Assembly: GCF_001039355.2 (NCBI RefSeq)
Contig: NW_019775956.1
Coordinates: forward strand, 111,705-142,728
Length of the DNA stretch: 31,024 nucleotides
Origin: Lingula anatina
Taxonomy: Eukaryota > Brachiopoda > Lingulata > Lingulida > Lingulidae
Direction: 5' to 3'
Positions 20,322-30,215 of the stretch are shown piece by piece (position 1 is the stretch's first letter; each line of letters begins with the position of its first letter). The notes under the pieces were generated by a model that saw only the letters and a program-made list of their open reading frames with translations, made no database searches and was not told the DNA's origin. The position numbers and the translations under genes were made by a program.

Positions 20322-20948
20322 TCAGTGTGTTCTCCTGGACTGGAGCTTGTTCAGGGCTTCCTCAGGCTGGACCTGCCCACTGTCTATCTGTTCACTCAGC
20401 TTCTTGCACTGAAAGGGTTAACATAAGAGAAGTACAAACAGATGAATAAATATACAATATAATACAATGCAGGTATACAATAAATATACAATATAAATAA
20501 TTTTAAATTAATTATAAATACAATAAATATACAATATAAATATAAAACATAATGCAATATATTACTTTATGAAAAAGCTGGAGTTGTTCATAATCCCCAT
20601 CCCTTATTTTAGCCTTAAAAAAAAAACAATGCCCCCATGTATCTAAGCCATTTCATCTTTACTTCTGCTATTTGACACAATATTCCAATAAGAAACAAAT
20701 CAACAACTAGTATATAGCTGACTGGCCGACGGACAGACTAAATACAAAAGAATTGACCATACCATTTCTAGTTCTTCACGCAAGGCAAGAATAGCCTTTT
20801 CACGATTAGTGACCAGTTCCTCCAGGTATTGGTACCGCAGCTTCTTTCTTGCTCGACATTCTCTGGCACTCTGCCTGCTCTTCTCTAGCTTAGTTTTCTG
20901 GTCAACCCTTGATGGTTTTCTCCCTCTGCGCCCTCTTTTACCAGCCAT
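20322..20948 (-). CDS. CREBL2: CREBL2, bZIP transcriptional regulator (two coding exons, 90 aa)
   Basis: Exon 20948-20763 (62 codons) starts MAGKRGRRGRKPSRVDQKTK and has the bZIP basic region KSRQSARECRARKKLRYQYL, near-identical to vertebrate CREBL2. It then enters a leucine-zipper heptad series (LEELVTNREKAILALREELEM). A phase-0 intron (EM/GTATGG) leads to exon 20408-20322 (CKKLSEQIDSGQVQPEEALN and eight further residues, then TGA). At 90 residues it is shorter than the vertebrate protein (about 120). The start is ATG 20948, five bases after an acceptor at 20955-20956; the earlier in-frame sequence is intron. CREBL2 acts in the nucleus, reportedly with CREB in metabolic gene control. Confidence 0.9.
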
Positions 20949-20999
20949 GTTGGGCTTGAAAGTGAAAGTCAAACAAGCTGATTTTGGATTAGAATTGAT

Positions 21000-21631
21000 T
21001 TAAAATCTACATGAATTTCCACTTTAATTGATATGCTGTCTAATAAGAGAACTTGTTGTTATCCAGTCTCCCCTCCTTTTGATGTGATAAGATAAAAATG
21101 TACATGTTCACACACAGCATGTACAGAGTACTGTATTCTTCAAAGGATACATGTAGTGCAGTATACTGCCAGATAAGCAGTAGAAATACATCAGCTGTGT
21201 AATTATATGTTCATGTATGTTATAACAGTAAAGTGATTGTCTTCAATCGACAGCTAATATTAAAATTGTTTATTTTTATATTTGAGGTAAACAATTTCCA
21301 AATAGATGATGACTGAAGAAAATCACTACTCTTTCAGCATATAACGTAGGCCTACTGTAAAAGTAAACTCCCATCATTTAAAAGCATTAATTCACTAAAC
21401 ATTACACAACGTTAATTAATTGACAAACCAAATCGTCTCAGCTGAACGTTTCAAGGTGTCTCAATTACAAGAAATTTGATCTTGGTGCACAACAAGCACA
21501 GTCAACAAGGTTAATTAAGTCCAAGGCCATGGTTTCCTTTCGTAAGCAAGTGCACGTTCCAATGACAGTCACTGTTAAAATTAGCGAGAAAAAAATGCCT
21601 ACTAAAACTTGGATTGTAGGAGATAACTCAC
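21000..21631 (-). other. First intron of CREBL2 (inferred)
   Basis: Between a donor at 21631 (AAAAG/GTGAGT) and the acceptor at 20955. No other gene seen. Confidence 0.4.
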
Positions 21632-21780
21632 CTTTTTCTCCATATGTTTTTCTTGTCCTGTATCTATGTTTTCGACAGAGCGATCGTCCATATATCAAAC
21701 TATCACGTAATGTCTGCTTGTAGTGCGTGAGTACTCTTGTTAATCCGGATTTCTTCTTAGCCAATGTGTGAACCAAAACA
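21632..21780 (-). other. Probable 5' UTR exon of CREBL2
   Basis: The minus strand is open here and ends at a consensus donor, AAAAG/GTGAGTTA. If it is joined to the acceptor before the CREBL2 ATG, its open frame is not in phase with the protein, so it is best read as untranslated. The 5' limit is arbitrary, as the transcription start is not visible. Confidence 0.4.
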
Positions 21781-21960
21781 AAACGGTGGCCTAAATTTCC
21801 CTTAAGTGAAATCTCATTGGTAGGTATTTTGGTATATGACCCAGTTTTACACCTAGGACATTTGATTGGTTGTTATTTTTGGACAGCCAATTAGAAAAAG
21901 GTTAAGAATGTTCTAGATGCTTGTAGTGACGTCATGGGATTTCCATAGAACATGGCTGTT
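21781..21960 (-). promoter_or_regulatory. CREBL2 promoter with perfect CRE and CCAAT boxes
   Basis: A palindromic cAMP response element, TGACGTCA, lies at 21927-21934. CCAAT boxes are at 21816-21820 and 21865-21869 (minus orientation) and 21887-21891 (plus). No TATA box is evident. The arrangement fits a CREB-responsive housekeeping promoter just upstream of the first CREBL2 exon. With CCAAT boxes on both strands it could also fire rightward. Confidence 0.55.
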
Positions 21961-22367
21961 GACAGGTGATTAGGAAACCGGTTCTCTCTGGATATACATT
22001 GAATAATTAACTGATGCACACGTTTGTTGGCTTCATTGATATATCCTTTGGTATAATTAAATTTAGGGAGATGTGCAAACGATATTCTACTATATAGGGC
22101 CTGCCGTATTTACACGGTATCTATAAATACAGTAGACGAACAAAGGCCTACCAGAGTTTTAGTTGTACTGGTATTACTACATGTACATGTACCTGTATTA
22201 GTAGCACTAAGTGAATTATAAAACTGGATTTAACCCCTACATAATCAAAAGATAACGACGTGCACAATAACATGCTTTCCTTGCAAATTTATGGTGCGGC
22301 TTTGCAGCTGAAGTGTCTCATTTTTTATTGTTTTAAAAACATCTTCCAGCTAGCACTAGTACATGAA

Positions 22368-22704
22368 CAGGGGCGGATCCAGGATTATTTGAAACGGAGG
22401 GGGTCCGTTTTTTCAGGAATGACAGGCTTACGATGCAAAGCCAACCCTTGACCCCTTGGCGTGGGTTTTGGGTATGGGCTGCTCAAGGGCCAAGATGATT
22501 TGGAGTGTTTTGGAGAGCAAACGGTGTCATTTGGCACGGTTTAGAAATATGATTCAGCTGTAGTCAAAATCTTATTCCAAGGTCACTGGAAAAGCGTTTT
22601 CATATTTTGGTGTGATTTTTTTTCGGAAATCGAAAGGGGGGGGGGGGGGGCAGGAGGAGGAGAGGTCAGGACCCCCTGTCCCCCCCCTCCCAAATCTGCC
22701 ACTG
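22368..22704. mobile_element. 337-bp MITE-like element with CAGKGGCRGAT termini
   Basis: The left end, CAGGGGCGGATCCAGGA, is followed by a G-rich tract and GGGGGTCC. The right end in reverse complement reads CAGTGGCAGATTTGGGAGG, again followed by a G-run and GGGGGTCC. The paired imperfect termini and G/C-run subterminal blocks look like a non-autonomous DNA transposon, and the CAG start is hAT-like. No convincing 8-bp target duplication was seen. Confidence 0.6.
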
Positions 22705-23042
22705 TAGTAAACAATATGGGGTCTAATATCAGTGCACTGTACAGATTGTTAGGTCATGTTCTTGTCTACTCGGGTGGTATATACTGTACATGTACATTCA
22801 CATCCACCTCCACCCGGGCCATGAGGAGGGAAGTTCTGTACTACTGCAGTGCCGTATACATCTTTACTATGTACCTGGTACGGTACATTACCGTTTGTCG
22901 TATACTTTCGTTGATTTGTTATCCATCTTTGTCAAGGGTTTGTTTTGGCTATACGTGTAAATGTACGATAGGGAAGATGCATACCGGTACACATACATTT
23001 TTTACCTAAATTCATGCAGTACGCTCCCTCCGCTACACCCAG

Positions 23043-23210
23043 CAGGCCCGTAGCCAGCAATTTCAAAAGGGGGGTTCTTTTTCTGAAAAAGTGGACCTTT
23101 TTCCATAAAAAAAATAATGTGCCTAGATCAAATTTTATCCAGAGTGGACCTTTTCCCAGCAAAAGGGCGGTTCCTTTGAACCCCCCGAACCCCCCCTGGC
23201 TACGGGCCTG
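23043..23210. mobile_element. 168-bp MITE with perfect 15-bp TIRs and 5-bp target duplication
   Basis: CAGGCCCGTAGCCAG at the left end is matched exactly in inverse by CTGGCTACGGGCCTG at the right end. The flanks carry the direct repeat CCCAG at 23038-23042 and 23211-23215. Internal poly-G/poly-C tracts and a GTGGACCTTTT phrase occur near both ends. It has no coding capacity. Confidence 0.8.
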
Positions 23211-23391
23211 CCCAGTATTTCATGATAACAGTTACTTCTGCAGAAACCATGTACGCCGACGACGTACAGTACACGTACATGTACATGGGTACCCTCTGGT
23301 ATCAGGGTTTTCTTAAATAGTATACAAAATTTCAGTATGAGCGGTACAAAAAAGTGGTTACAGATTAGAAGCATATTCTGTGACCAGAAGA

Positions 23392-23866
23392 ATGACGGCG
23401 CCCTTTCACAGTTTTTACAGTTTCTCCTTCTCATCTAGGGCGTGGCTGGTTCTGGTCACATGTCTGGTCACGTGCGTGTCTGTTGCGTTCGGGGGAGATG
23501 GAGAGGAGCCCAGTCCACCAGGGACTTTCATTAAGTTTGTTCACTTGACTGCTATCTCCTCACATTTCGGGATGCAAGTATGGGTGTCATTTGTATCAGG
23601 TGTCTAAAAATATTTTTATTTATGTCAAATTATTTAAGTGTCTTGTTTTATGTATTGTTTTATATATTATATTATATTTTACATTTATTTATTACATTTG
23701 TTTGTTGCTGTCTTCATAACCTACTCATTAACTTAGTAATATTTTATGCATTCCATTTAGATCGTTAATTAACTTCAAACTTTGAGCTCTTTGCAGTCAA
23801 ACTTAGGATCAAGCAGCTGATTTTTATGTACAGTTTGTTTCAGTTGTATTTCACTTATATATTGTC

Positions 23867-23910
<44 letters not shown>

Positions 23911-24316
23911 TGCATCAGTTGTTTGGTTATAGTGTTGCATTATACATGTGAACCTTTATAAATGTTTTAGCCATCTTATTTCTCAGGTGTACTTCTGTTG
24001 AAAAGCACATCTAGGCACACCTTTGGCCACGTACAAAGTTACATGTTCCCAGCGTATTTCGGGCTAGGATCTGCCTTAGAGGCCGTTGCCTTGGCAACCT
24101 TTGTATATGCCCATAACAGTTGGATCTGGGAATGGAGTGTCAAAGTCCAGGTGGGTCATCAACCTACATATGTAGGTGCGATTTTCACTTTATTTAAGTT
24201 ATACATAACAGTTAAATGCGTGGTTAGAAAGGCAGTCTAAAATTTCTCCTTTTCCTATTAAGTAATAGGCATAACTGTCCGAAAGTCATTCTCCTCAGGC
24301 AACAAAATTTATACCT

Positions 24317-24376
<60 letters not shown>

Positions 24377-24414
24377 TCAAAGGTTGCACTCCCTTTCTTT
24401 ATTTATTTCTTTCC

Positions 24415-24450
<36 letters not shown>

Positions 24451-24849
24451 ATCTGCAGTATTCGTATGATTTTAGAAGAACCAATCAATGCACATGTTTG
24501 ATTGATATCAATCATTGTCTATTTTTATCTCATTATATAGGCATCAGCGTTGGTAGTGTCCCTGTTCTGCTCTTTGGCCGAACTTGTCTACGTTGTCCCC
24601 ATGAATGTAGACATCATGACCAGAATGTACAAAATAGAACGAGACAACGACATCGGGAGTGTTGGGGTGGCAACAAGCCCGGAAGTGCGCGGACAGATTT
24701 CCGAGTTGATGGCTCGTGACGTGAATTATGCAGGGACCTACAGGAGGTTTTTCAAATGGCACGGGGTCAGTTCTTTGCTGAATATGACTGGAATAGCGGC
24801 CAATCTAATTTATTTGTTCTACATGACCTCCAAGTTGCAGAGTCTATGA
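23392..24849 (+). CDS. TMEM205: TMEM205, transmembrane protein 205 (three coding exons, 226 aa)
   Basis: Exons 23392-23599, 23987-24150 and 24541-24849 join in phase (681 bases with TGA). Exon 1 gives a hydrophobic N-terminus (residues ~17-33) and then the family start FIKFVHLTAISSHFGMQVW. Exon 2 has SRHTFGHVQSYMFPAYFGLG, close to the RHTFGLVQSKLFPFYF block of vertebrate TMEM205. Exon 3 carries further membrane segments and the C-terminal YRRFFKWHGVSSLLN block. The protein is longer than the human one (189 aa), mostly at the N-terminus, which could be a signal peptide or an extra membrane segment. TMEM205 is a four-helix membrane protein linked to secretory trafficking and cisplatin resistance in human cells. 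Confidence 0.93.
23867..23910. repeat. (ATT)n microsatellite
   Basis: About 14 uninterrupted triplets in the first intron of TMEM205. Confidence 0.95.
24319..24449. repeat. (AT)n and poly-T tracts in TMEM205 intron 2
   Basis: A 56-base AT run at 24319-24374 and a 31-base T run at 24419-24449, separated by pyrimidine-rich sequence, upstream of the exon 3 acceptor. Confidence 0.95.
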
Positions 24850-25120
24850 TTCAAGGATTCTGGGACGTATTTTTACCTATTGGTAGTTATGTTCATGAGA
24901 GAACACAGAATGACGTAGATTTAGAAGTAAAGAGCCTTCAGTTTCAGCATTCTGAAGAAGGCATTTATACAAAAGTTTTTTTTTTCATAAAATAACCAAA
25001 TTTACACAATTGGAAGTTGCAGATGAGCACTTTTTGTCCTTAACTTTGTATTAACACTCTTATTGACAATTTGATTTAGACCAAACGACTGCATTTCACT
25101 TAGGCCAGTAGAGAACAGAG

Positions 25121-25126
25121 AATAAA
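25121..25126 (+). terminator. Candidate polyadenylation signal of TMEM205
   Basis: AATAAA lies 272 bases after the stop codon and fits the expected 3' UTR length. An ATAAAATAA near 24988 is a weaker alternative. Confidence 0.5.
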
Positions 25127-25277
25127 ACAGGTTCATATGAAATGACGTTAACTTGTTTTATAAGTTTTTTTATGGGCGGCGCGCTGGAGCTAAGCCTTTT
25201 AAAACAACATAAGAATACAAGGCAGGCGCACTGAACCTTATAGAACCACTTATCTTGTTCGCACAGTATACGGGTAC

Positions 25278-25490
25278 TTTCCCAGAGATTTAGATCGATC
25301 TAAAGATTAAGATTTGGATCGACCTAACTCCCTTGGGGTTCACGCTAAATTGCAGTCAGCCGAGCGGGCACCATAGTCAATTACCCCCTTACAGCTTTTA
25401 GTAGGCGGGACAGACGCTTAAGCCGGCCAAGCTGACAGTAATCTAGTGAGACTCCCCACAGGGATAGATCGATCTAAAAATCTATGGAAA
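25278..25490. repeat. Short element with paired TAGATCGATCTA palindromes
   Basis: TTTAGATCGATCTAAA at 25289-25304 and TAGATCGATCTA at 25465-25476 lie near opposite ends of a ~213-bp segment. Their flanks match in inverted orientation (TTTCCCAGAGATTTAGATC against TTTCCATAGATTTTTAGATC). The segment is G+C-richer than its surroundings. It may be a small MITE; target duplication not identified. Confidence 0.4.
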
Positions 25491-25800
25491 TGGGGTGCAC
25501 GTGACGGAGTGGAAATATTCTAATAAAAGCGGCTTGAAACTTGTAACAGCAGTAGAATCAATTATTTAAAAGACACATTTGGTTAATCAATTATTGATAT
25601 ATTACTTGTTTTAATTGCGCTCTGAAGGAAACAGGAGGCGAATGAATATTTCATAATATCGTATCACTGATGAACATTTACCAAAAACGACAAATGCACA
25701 GGTAGAGAGGGATTCAATTTAAGAAGTTTGAAGAATTGGAAGCAGATCCGGAGTTTTTAAAAGAGGAATAATAGTAGATATTATTTGGGACTGCCTGAAA

Positions 25801-26055
25801 ATGCCAATTGGGACACTTCTGCTCTTTCTCCTTCATGTTAAATTCGGGCGCGCTTCCTCACATGCTTGCACCCTCCAGATGTTGGCAGCTGAGTACCGTC
25901 AGAATGGTGGGGTCTCTAAATCGCTAGGTGGCCACTCAAGAGAGGAATGTTCCATGGTCTGCTTGACTGAGTGTTGGAATAAACTACCACTAAAGCCCTG
26001 GGTAGATGTGGAAACGATGTTCTACTGTTTAGTGCCTTCAGTAATTAGATGGTAG
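25801..26055 (+). CDS. Candidate secreted cysteine-rich protein exon
   Basis: ATG in a fair context (GAAAATGCC) opens an 84-codon frame. Residues 1-20 look like a signal peptide (MPIGTLLLFLLH then AxA-like RASSHA). Cysteines follow in HACTLQML and in REECSMVCLTECWNK, after a GGVSKSLGG stretch. The spacing is faintly reminiscent of a PAN/apple domain start. A donor-like TGG/GTAGAT at about 26003 suggests it could be a first exon, with the remainder of the frame intronic. No further exon was found, so it may be a gene remnant. Confidence 0.35.
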   Translation: MPIGTLLLFLLHVKFGRASSHACTLQMLAAEYRQNGGVSKSLGGHSREECSMVCLTECWNKLPLKPWVDVETMFYCLVPSVIRW

Positions 26056-26136
26056 GCTGTAACGAAACTGATCCAGGGTACGTGTAACAGAATGTCAGCC
26101 CTAAATTTAGTCACATTTAGAGGGATCACAACTTTT

Positions 26137-26480
26137 CGTCAGAGTCTATATTTCACAATACCGTAAGTATACCGTAAACAGCACACAAAAATATAATATA
26201 TTCTATTTTACCACAAAAAACGGCAGTTATAGCAATCAATCTAAAATCTGTGCTTGCCATTCGAACATGTGACCTCCATACCGGCAGATGACAATACACT
26301 GCAATAATCTCTTAAGAAATAATTACAAAAATCAAACTTTTTAGGAAAAAAAAAACAGGGACTAACTTTGAATCAATACACGTATTCATTAACCATTGGT
26401 AAGCAAGGGGAAATTGCCATCTACCCCAGAAAAATCTATATTTTGACCAAAATGAACATTAATTTGTTATCCCTTTAATT
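26137..26480 (+). repeat. Dispersed repeat, copy C
   Basis: Third copy of the family at 7345 and 10635. The series TATATTTCACAATA, ATTCTATTTTACCAC, AAATCTGTGCTTGCCAT, TGCAATAATCTCTTAAGAAA and GACCAAAATGAACA appears in the same order and orientation. Confidence 0.65.
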
Positions 26481-26629
26481 TTAATGGTTAGAGTTAGTTT
26501 GACTTAAATGACCTTAGGGAGAGGCTCACCTGCACAAATGAATGGGAAGTGGAGCCTCTATCATGGAAGACTCTCGATCCAATCTGTCACGTTTAACCAG
26601 GTAAATTAATATATCTATAAGTTAGAATA

Positions 26630-26903
26630 CTAGCTACATGTACTACATGGGGTACGTGTACAGGTATAGTTGTACCTAGTACTACGTGGTTTATGAAACG
26701 GGGTTTAACCCCTAAATCTTCAAAATATACGTACGTGCACAGTGACATACATGTACGTCCTTGCAGATGTATAATGCATCTTAACAGCTCAAGGGTGTGA
26801 TTTTTCTGAAACATGTACAGTCCCCTTGGCGTAGGGTTACTTCTGCAGTAACCATGTTCGACGACGACGTACATGTGTATGTACATTGTACCCTCTGATA
26901 TCA
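26630..26903 (+). repeat. Duplicate of the TMEM205 5' flank (left part)
   Basis: Matches the region before TMEM205: TTTAACCCCTA and ACGTGCACA phrases near 22230-22265, and especially GTTACTTCTGCAG to GTACCCTCTG (26838-26896 against 23231-23295). The copy is interrupted at 26903 by an inverted-repeat element and resumes at 29536. Confidence 0.7.
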
Positions 26904-29535
26904 TAGTGTAGATAATTGGTACAAAAAAATTGCTCAAAAGGTGGAAAAAGCATGAAACTTGGCACAAATGTTCTTTGGACTACGCTGATCATTTTCAAGG
27001 GTAGTGCCAAACATTTCAAAGCGTTGCTTAGCAACCGTTGCTAAGGAAGTGATTTACCTTAGTAACAAGTTAATTGGATCTTTCTTGTTCAGTTTAAATG
27101 ATTTAAAAAGGGCTTTTAATAATGTTTCAAGCCATCAGAACTATCACTAGACTATTTTAAGCCATTAAAAGAGCCCAAGTAAACCATTGCAACAGTTGCT
27201 AGGCAGCATATTACCCTAGCAACAAGTATTTAATAATTTATATTTAATAATATATATTTGATAATATATAAACAGATATCTCTGTAGCATTTTACATATC
27301 CTCTAGTTCCTTCACATCTTTTTGTTCTCATTCTACATAAACTAACATTTCATTTGCTTCTTAATTATTTATTAATAATGATTGAGATAGGTACATAAAT
27401 ATTGTATGCTTGCACAAACCCAAACACAAAAATCTCCGGAGATCTATCAATGACCACACCTAAATTATCTTTAGCAGGGCAAATGATGCACGTCCAAACA
27501 TTTTTTACATGCGGGCAATCCCAAAAAAACAAAAACAGAATATTTTCCCTAGCAGTATTGCAAAATTCACTAATTCATAAGATATGCATAAGTATTGAAT
27601 ATGCTATGATTTGTTCTGAATTGGAGCGACTTCAGTTTCGTGTGATCTGTTTCTTAAATGTTAGTTCCCAATACTAATACTAAAGTTTTTTTTTTCTGCC
27701 ATTCACCCTACACCTTTATCTGGTGATATTATATGGCTTTGGAGGAATTTTTTTTTTTTTTTTTTTTTTTTTGTGAGAAATATCTGGATGGTTTTGGTAA
27801 CTTGTTTAATCGAGTCAACTATTTCTTGGAATGCTATGTGTAATTTCCTTCCATTGGAGGAGATAGCCATTCAGATGGTAAGCTCTTTTGGATACTGAAT
27901 TAGACCAGAAAGTGAGTGTTAAGGTTGATTTTTTGTTGAGTTCCTCTAGAGAGAGGGGATTTCAAATGTCATTTATAATACCATTGATGTAAAATAAACC
28001 ATTTTACACCATCTTTTATGGTTTTTCCATTTCTTTCAATTTTTTAGTTTTGACATAATGGTTATGATAGGATTTCATCTAGGGTTAAATTGGGATTTTC
28101 CTGAATTTCACTCAAAGAACCAATAATTGCTAAAAGGGATTAGAAGTTGCTTTTAGTATTTTTAATCCACCTATTGTTACTACCGATTCCTGACATTTCA
28201 CCAAGAAAAACGCTTTCCACCTACTCTTCTTTTCATCATAAAGAAGTCTTTTAGACCATGTAAATTTTAGGGCCTTGGTAAAACATTTATTTGCGGTACC
28301 TTTTACCGTCCATTTTTTGTAATCAGACGTCATCTTTGCTCATTTTAATTTGAATCTTCTCCCATTCCCGACAAAGTTAAATATGATATGCAAATTTTTA
28401 AGTATTGAGGGAGGGGGGCTCGCAGGGGAATTTATATATACACTAAGATGATAAATACTAAAGGTTTAACCACCGCGGACTTTCCTATTATTGAAAGGTT
28501 TGTCAGAGACCAGATTTCCAAGATATTTTTTTTTTTTTTCAGTATTTTCTAAAAAGCTTTTTCACATTTTTTTATCAGTTTCTTTTCTCTACCAAGTAAC
28601 TAAAATACACCTTCATGGTTCTATTTTAATTCTTTTTGTTAATTAATGAAGTTCAAAGGTTTCTGTTCACACCCAAAGGCCGTTCTAGATGCCATATCTT
28701 ACTTCCACCAAGGCTGCTCTACAACAATGTAAAAGAAGAGTAATCTTGCAAGATTAACATATCTGAATCAGCACTACGGTGCCATGTCATCAGATACCAT
28801 GTGCTCACTCTGGTTGGACTTGTACGGAACTGTGGACCCTTGTGGACACATTTGCCAGAAACTATATTGTTCTGTCCATAGTTGCTGCATTGTGCATGTA
28901 GGTGCAGATGTAGAGGCTGACAATGTGCAAGGGCAAAATGCACTGTGTATTGCACACGCAAGGGAGATTTTAAAGCCTTAACTATTGCAAAGTTTTATAA
29001 AGAGTTGTAAGGTGATAAAAACATGGAAATGACTGGTTACTAACTTTGAACATCTTCTAAGTATCTGCAGCGGCAATGTTTTTGATCGGATGTCTGTAAA
29101 CTTCACACAATTGTTTCAACTAACTGGATTAAAAGTTGAATACTTGCTCTAAAGTGTAGTTCCTAGCTAGTAGTATAGATATGCCTTAGTTAACAGACTA
29201 ACGCAACTTTAAATGCTTGTTGCTAGGGTAATATGCTGCCTAGCACCTGTTGCTAAGGTTAATTTGGATTTTAATTTATAGTGATAGTTCTGATGCTCTG
29301 AAAAAATTGTTATTAGCATTTTTAAATCATTTAAACAGGACAAGAAAGGTCTAATTAGCTTGTTACAAAGGGAATTCACTTCCATAGCAACGGTTGCTAA
29401 GCAACGCTTTGAAATTTTGGGCACTACCCTTGAAAATGATCAGCATAGTCCAAAGAACATTTGTGCCAAGTTTCATGCTTTTTCCACATTCTGAGCAATT
29501 TGACCAATATATAGCACCAGTCATCCAGACTATAT
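26904..29535. mobile_element. 2.6-kb inverted-repeat element inserted in the TMEM205 duplicate
   Basis: Arms at about 26904-27232 and 29209-29532 are inverted copies of each other. Long matches include GAAACTTGGCACAAATG, GATCATTTTCAAGGGTAGTG, GCGTTGCTTAGCAACCGTTG and GGCAGCATATTACCCTAGCA. The outer ends begin TAGTGTAGATAATTGGTAC (left) and TAGTCTGGATGACTGGTGC (right, inverted). ATATCA flanks both sides (26898-26903, 29536-29541), fitting a target-site duplication. The uninterrupted TMEM205 copy has GTATCAGGG at this point. No transposase gene is inside, only LINE remnants, so the element is non-autonomous. Confidence 0.75.
27365..28333 (-). pseudogene. Decayed LINE reverse-transcriptase C-terminal region
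   Basis: On the minus strand, 28333-28130 encodes KALKFTWSKRLL followed by a K/W-rich stretch, the pattern seen downstream of the RT domain in L1-type ORF2. Further along, about 27590-27365 encodes SEFCNTAREN, then FFWDCPHVKNVWTCI, which matches the C-x2-C...HLFW-x-C zinc-knuckle-like segment near the ORF2 end. The order is right for one LINE. The sequence between has stops and frameshifts, and no intact catalytic motif was seen. It lies wholly between the arms of the inverted-repeat element, so it was inserted into or captured by it. Confidence 0.6.
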
Positions 29536-29541
29536 ATATCA

Positions 29542-29900
29542 GAGTTTTCTAAAAAAAAGTATACAAAATTTAAGTATGAGCGACACAAAAATTGTTAAAG
29601 ATTACAAAAACATTCTGTGCCCAGAGAGTAACGACGGTGTCCTTTCACAGTTTTTACAGTTTTCTCCTTCTCATCTAGGGCGTGGCTAGTTCTGGTCACA
29701 TGTCTGGTCACGTGTGTGTCTGTTGTGTTCGGGGGAGATGGAGAGGAGCCTAGTTCACCGGGGACGTTCATTAAGTTTCTTCACCTCACTGCTATCTCCT
29801 CACATGTCGGGATGCAAGTATGGGTGTCATTTGTATCAGGTGTCTAATGATAGTTTTTATTTATTTCAAATGATATAATTTAATTGTTTTGTTTTATAGA
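29542..29900 (+). pseudogene. TMEM205 exon 1 duplicate, inactivated
   Basis: Collinear with about 23305-23640, covering 5' flank, exon 1 and the start of intron 1. Shared blocks include CATCTAGGGCGTGGCT, GGGGGAGATGGAGAGGAGCC and GGGATGCAAGTATGGGTGTC. The start codon is changed (ATG to ACG at 29631-29633), and an extra T in the run after TTTTTACAG shifts the frame. The donor GTATCAG/GTGTCT is kept. Exons 2 and 3 are absent from the downstream sequence. Confidence 0.85.
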
Positions 29901-29909
29901 TTTAACATT

Positions 29910-29910
<1 letters not shown>

Positions 29911-29976
<66 letters not shown>
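29911..29976. repeat. (TA)n microsatellite
   Basis: Over 60 bases of almost perfect TA dinucleotides, followed directly by a fragment resembling the 3' part of dispersed repeat A. Confidence 0.95.
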
Positions 29977-29980
<4 letters not shown>

Positions 29981-30215
29981 CTTGACATTTAATATGGAAT
30001 ATTTCAGTTTCGAAGGTATGCCTAGGTAAAAATCCGTTCTTTTTTCAAAAAACTTCGATCTCATATAAGATTTGTGAATGGCGAAGTGTGTAGTCAGGTG
30101 TGTCGCTACCAATTAACTGACTTCCATGTCTGTTGAGCTGCTACATTGTGTAATATGCGGTGATTTAATTGGGTAGTGTTCCTTTGGGCTGGTCAGTGCT
30201 TGGCTTAGGCAAAGC

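Noticed and set aside
20971-21003. N-terminal extension of CREBL2 upstream of ATG 20948
   Set aside because: It has no ATG, and a pyrimidine tract plus AG acceptor lies immediately before the CREBL2 start, so it is intron.
21465-21776. 103-codon minus-strand frame as a separate protein
   Set aside because: A strong donor interrupts it and it has no ATG. The first half is better explained as a 5' UTR exon and the rest as intron.
22450-22470. CCCCTTGGCGT shared with about 26822 as evidence that the duplication spans this point
   Set aside because: It lies inside the 337-bp MITE in one copy, so the short match is probably coincidental.
29909-30112. Minus-strand frame rich in Tyr-Ile
   Set aside because: Translation of a (TA)n microsatellite.
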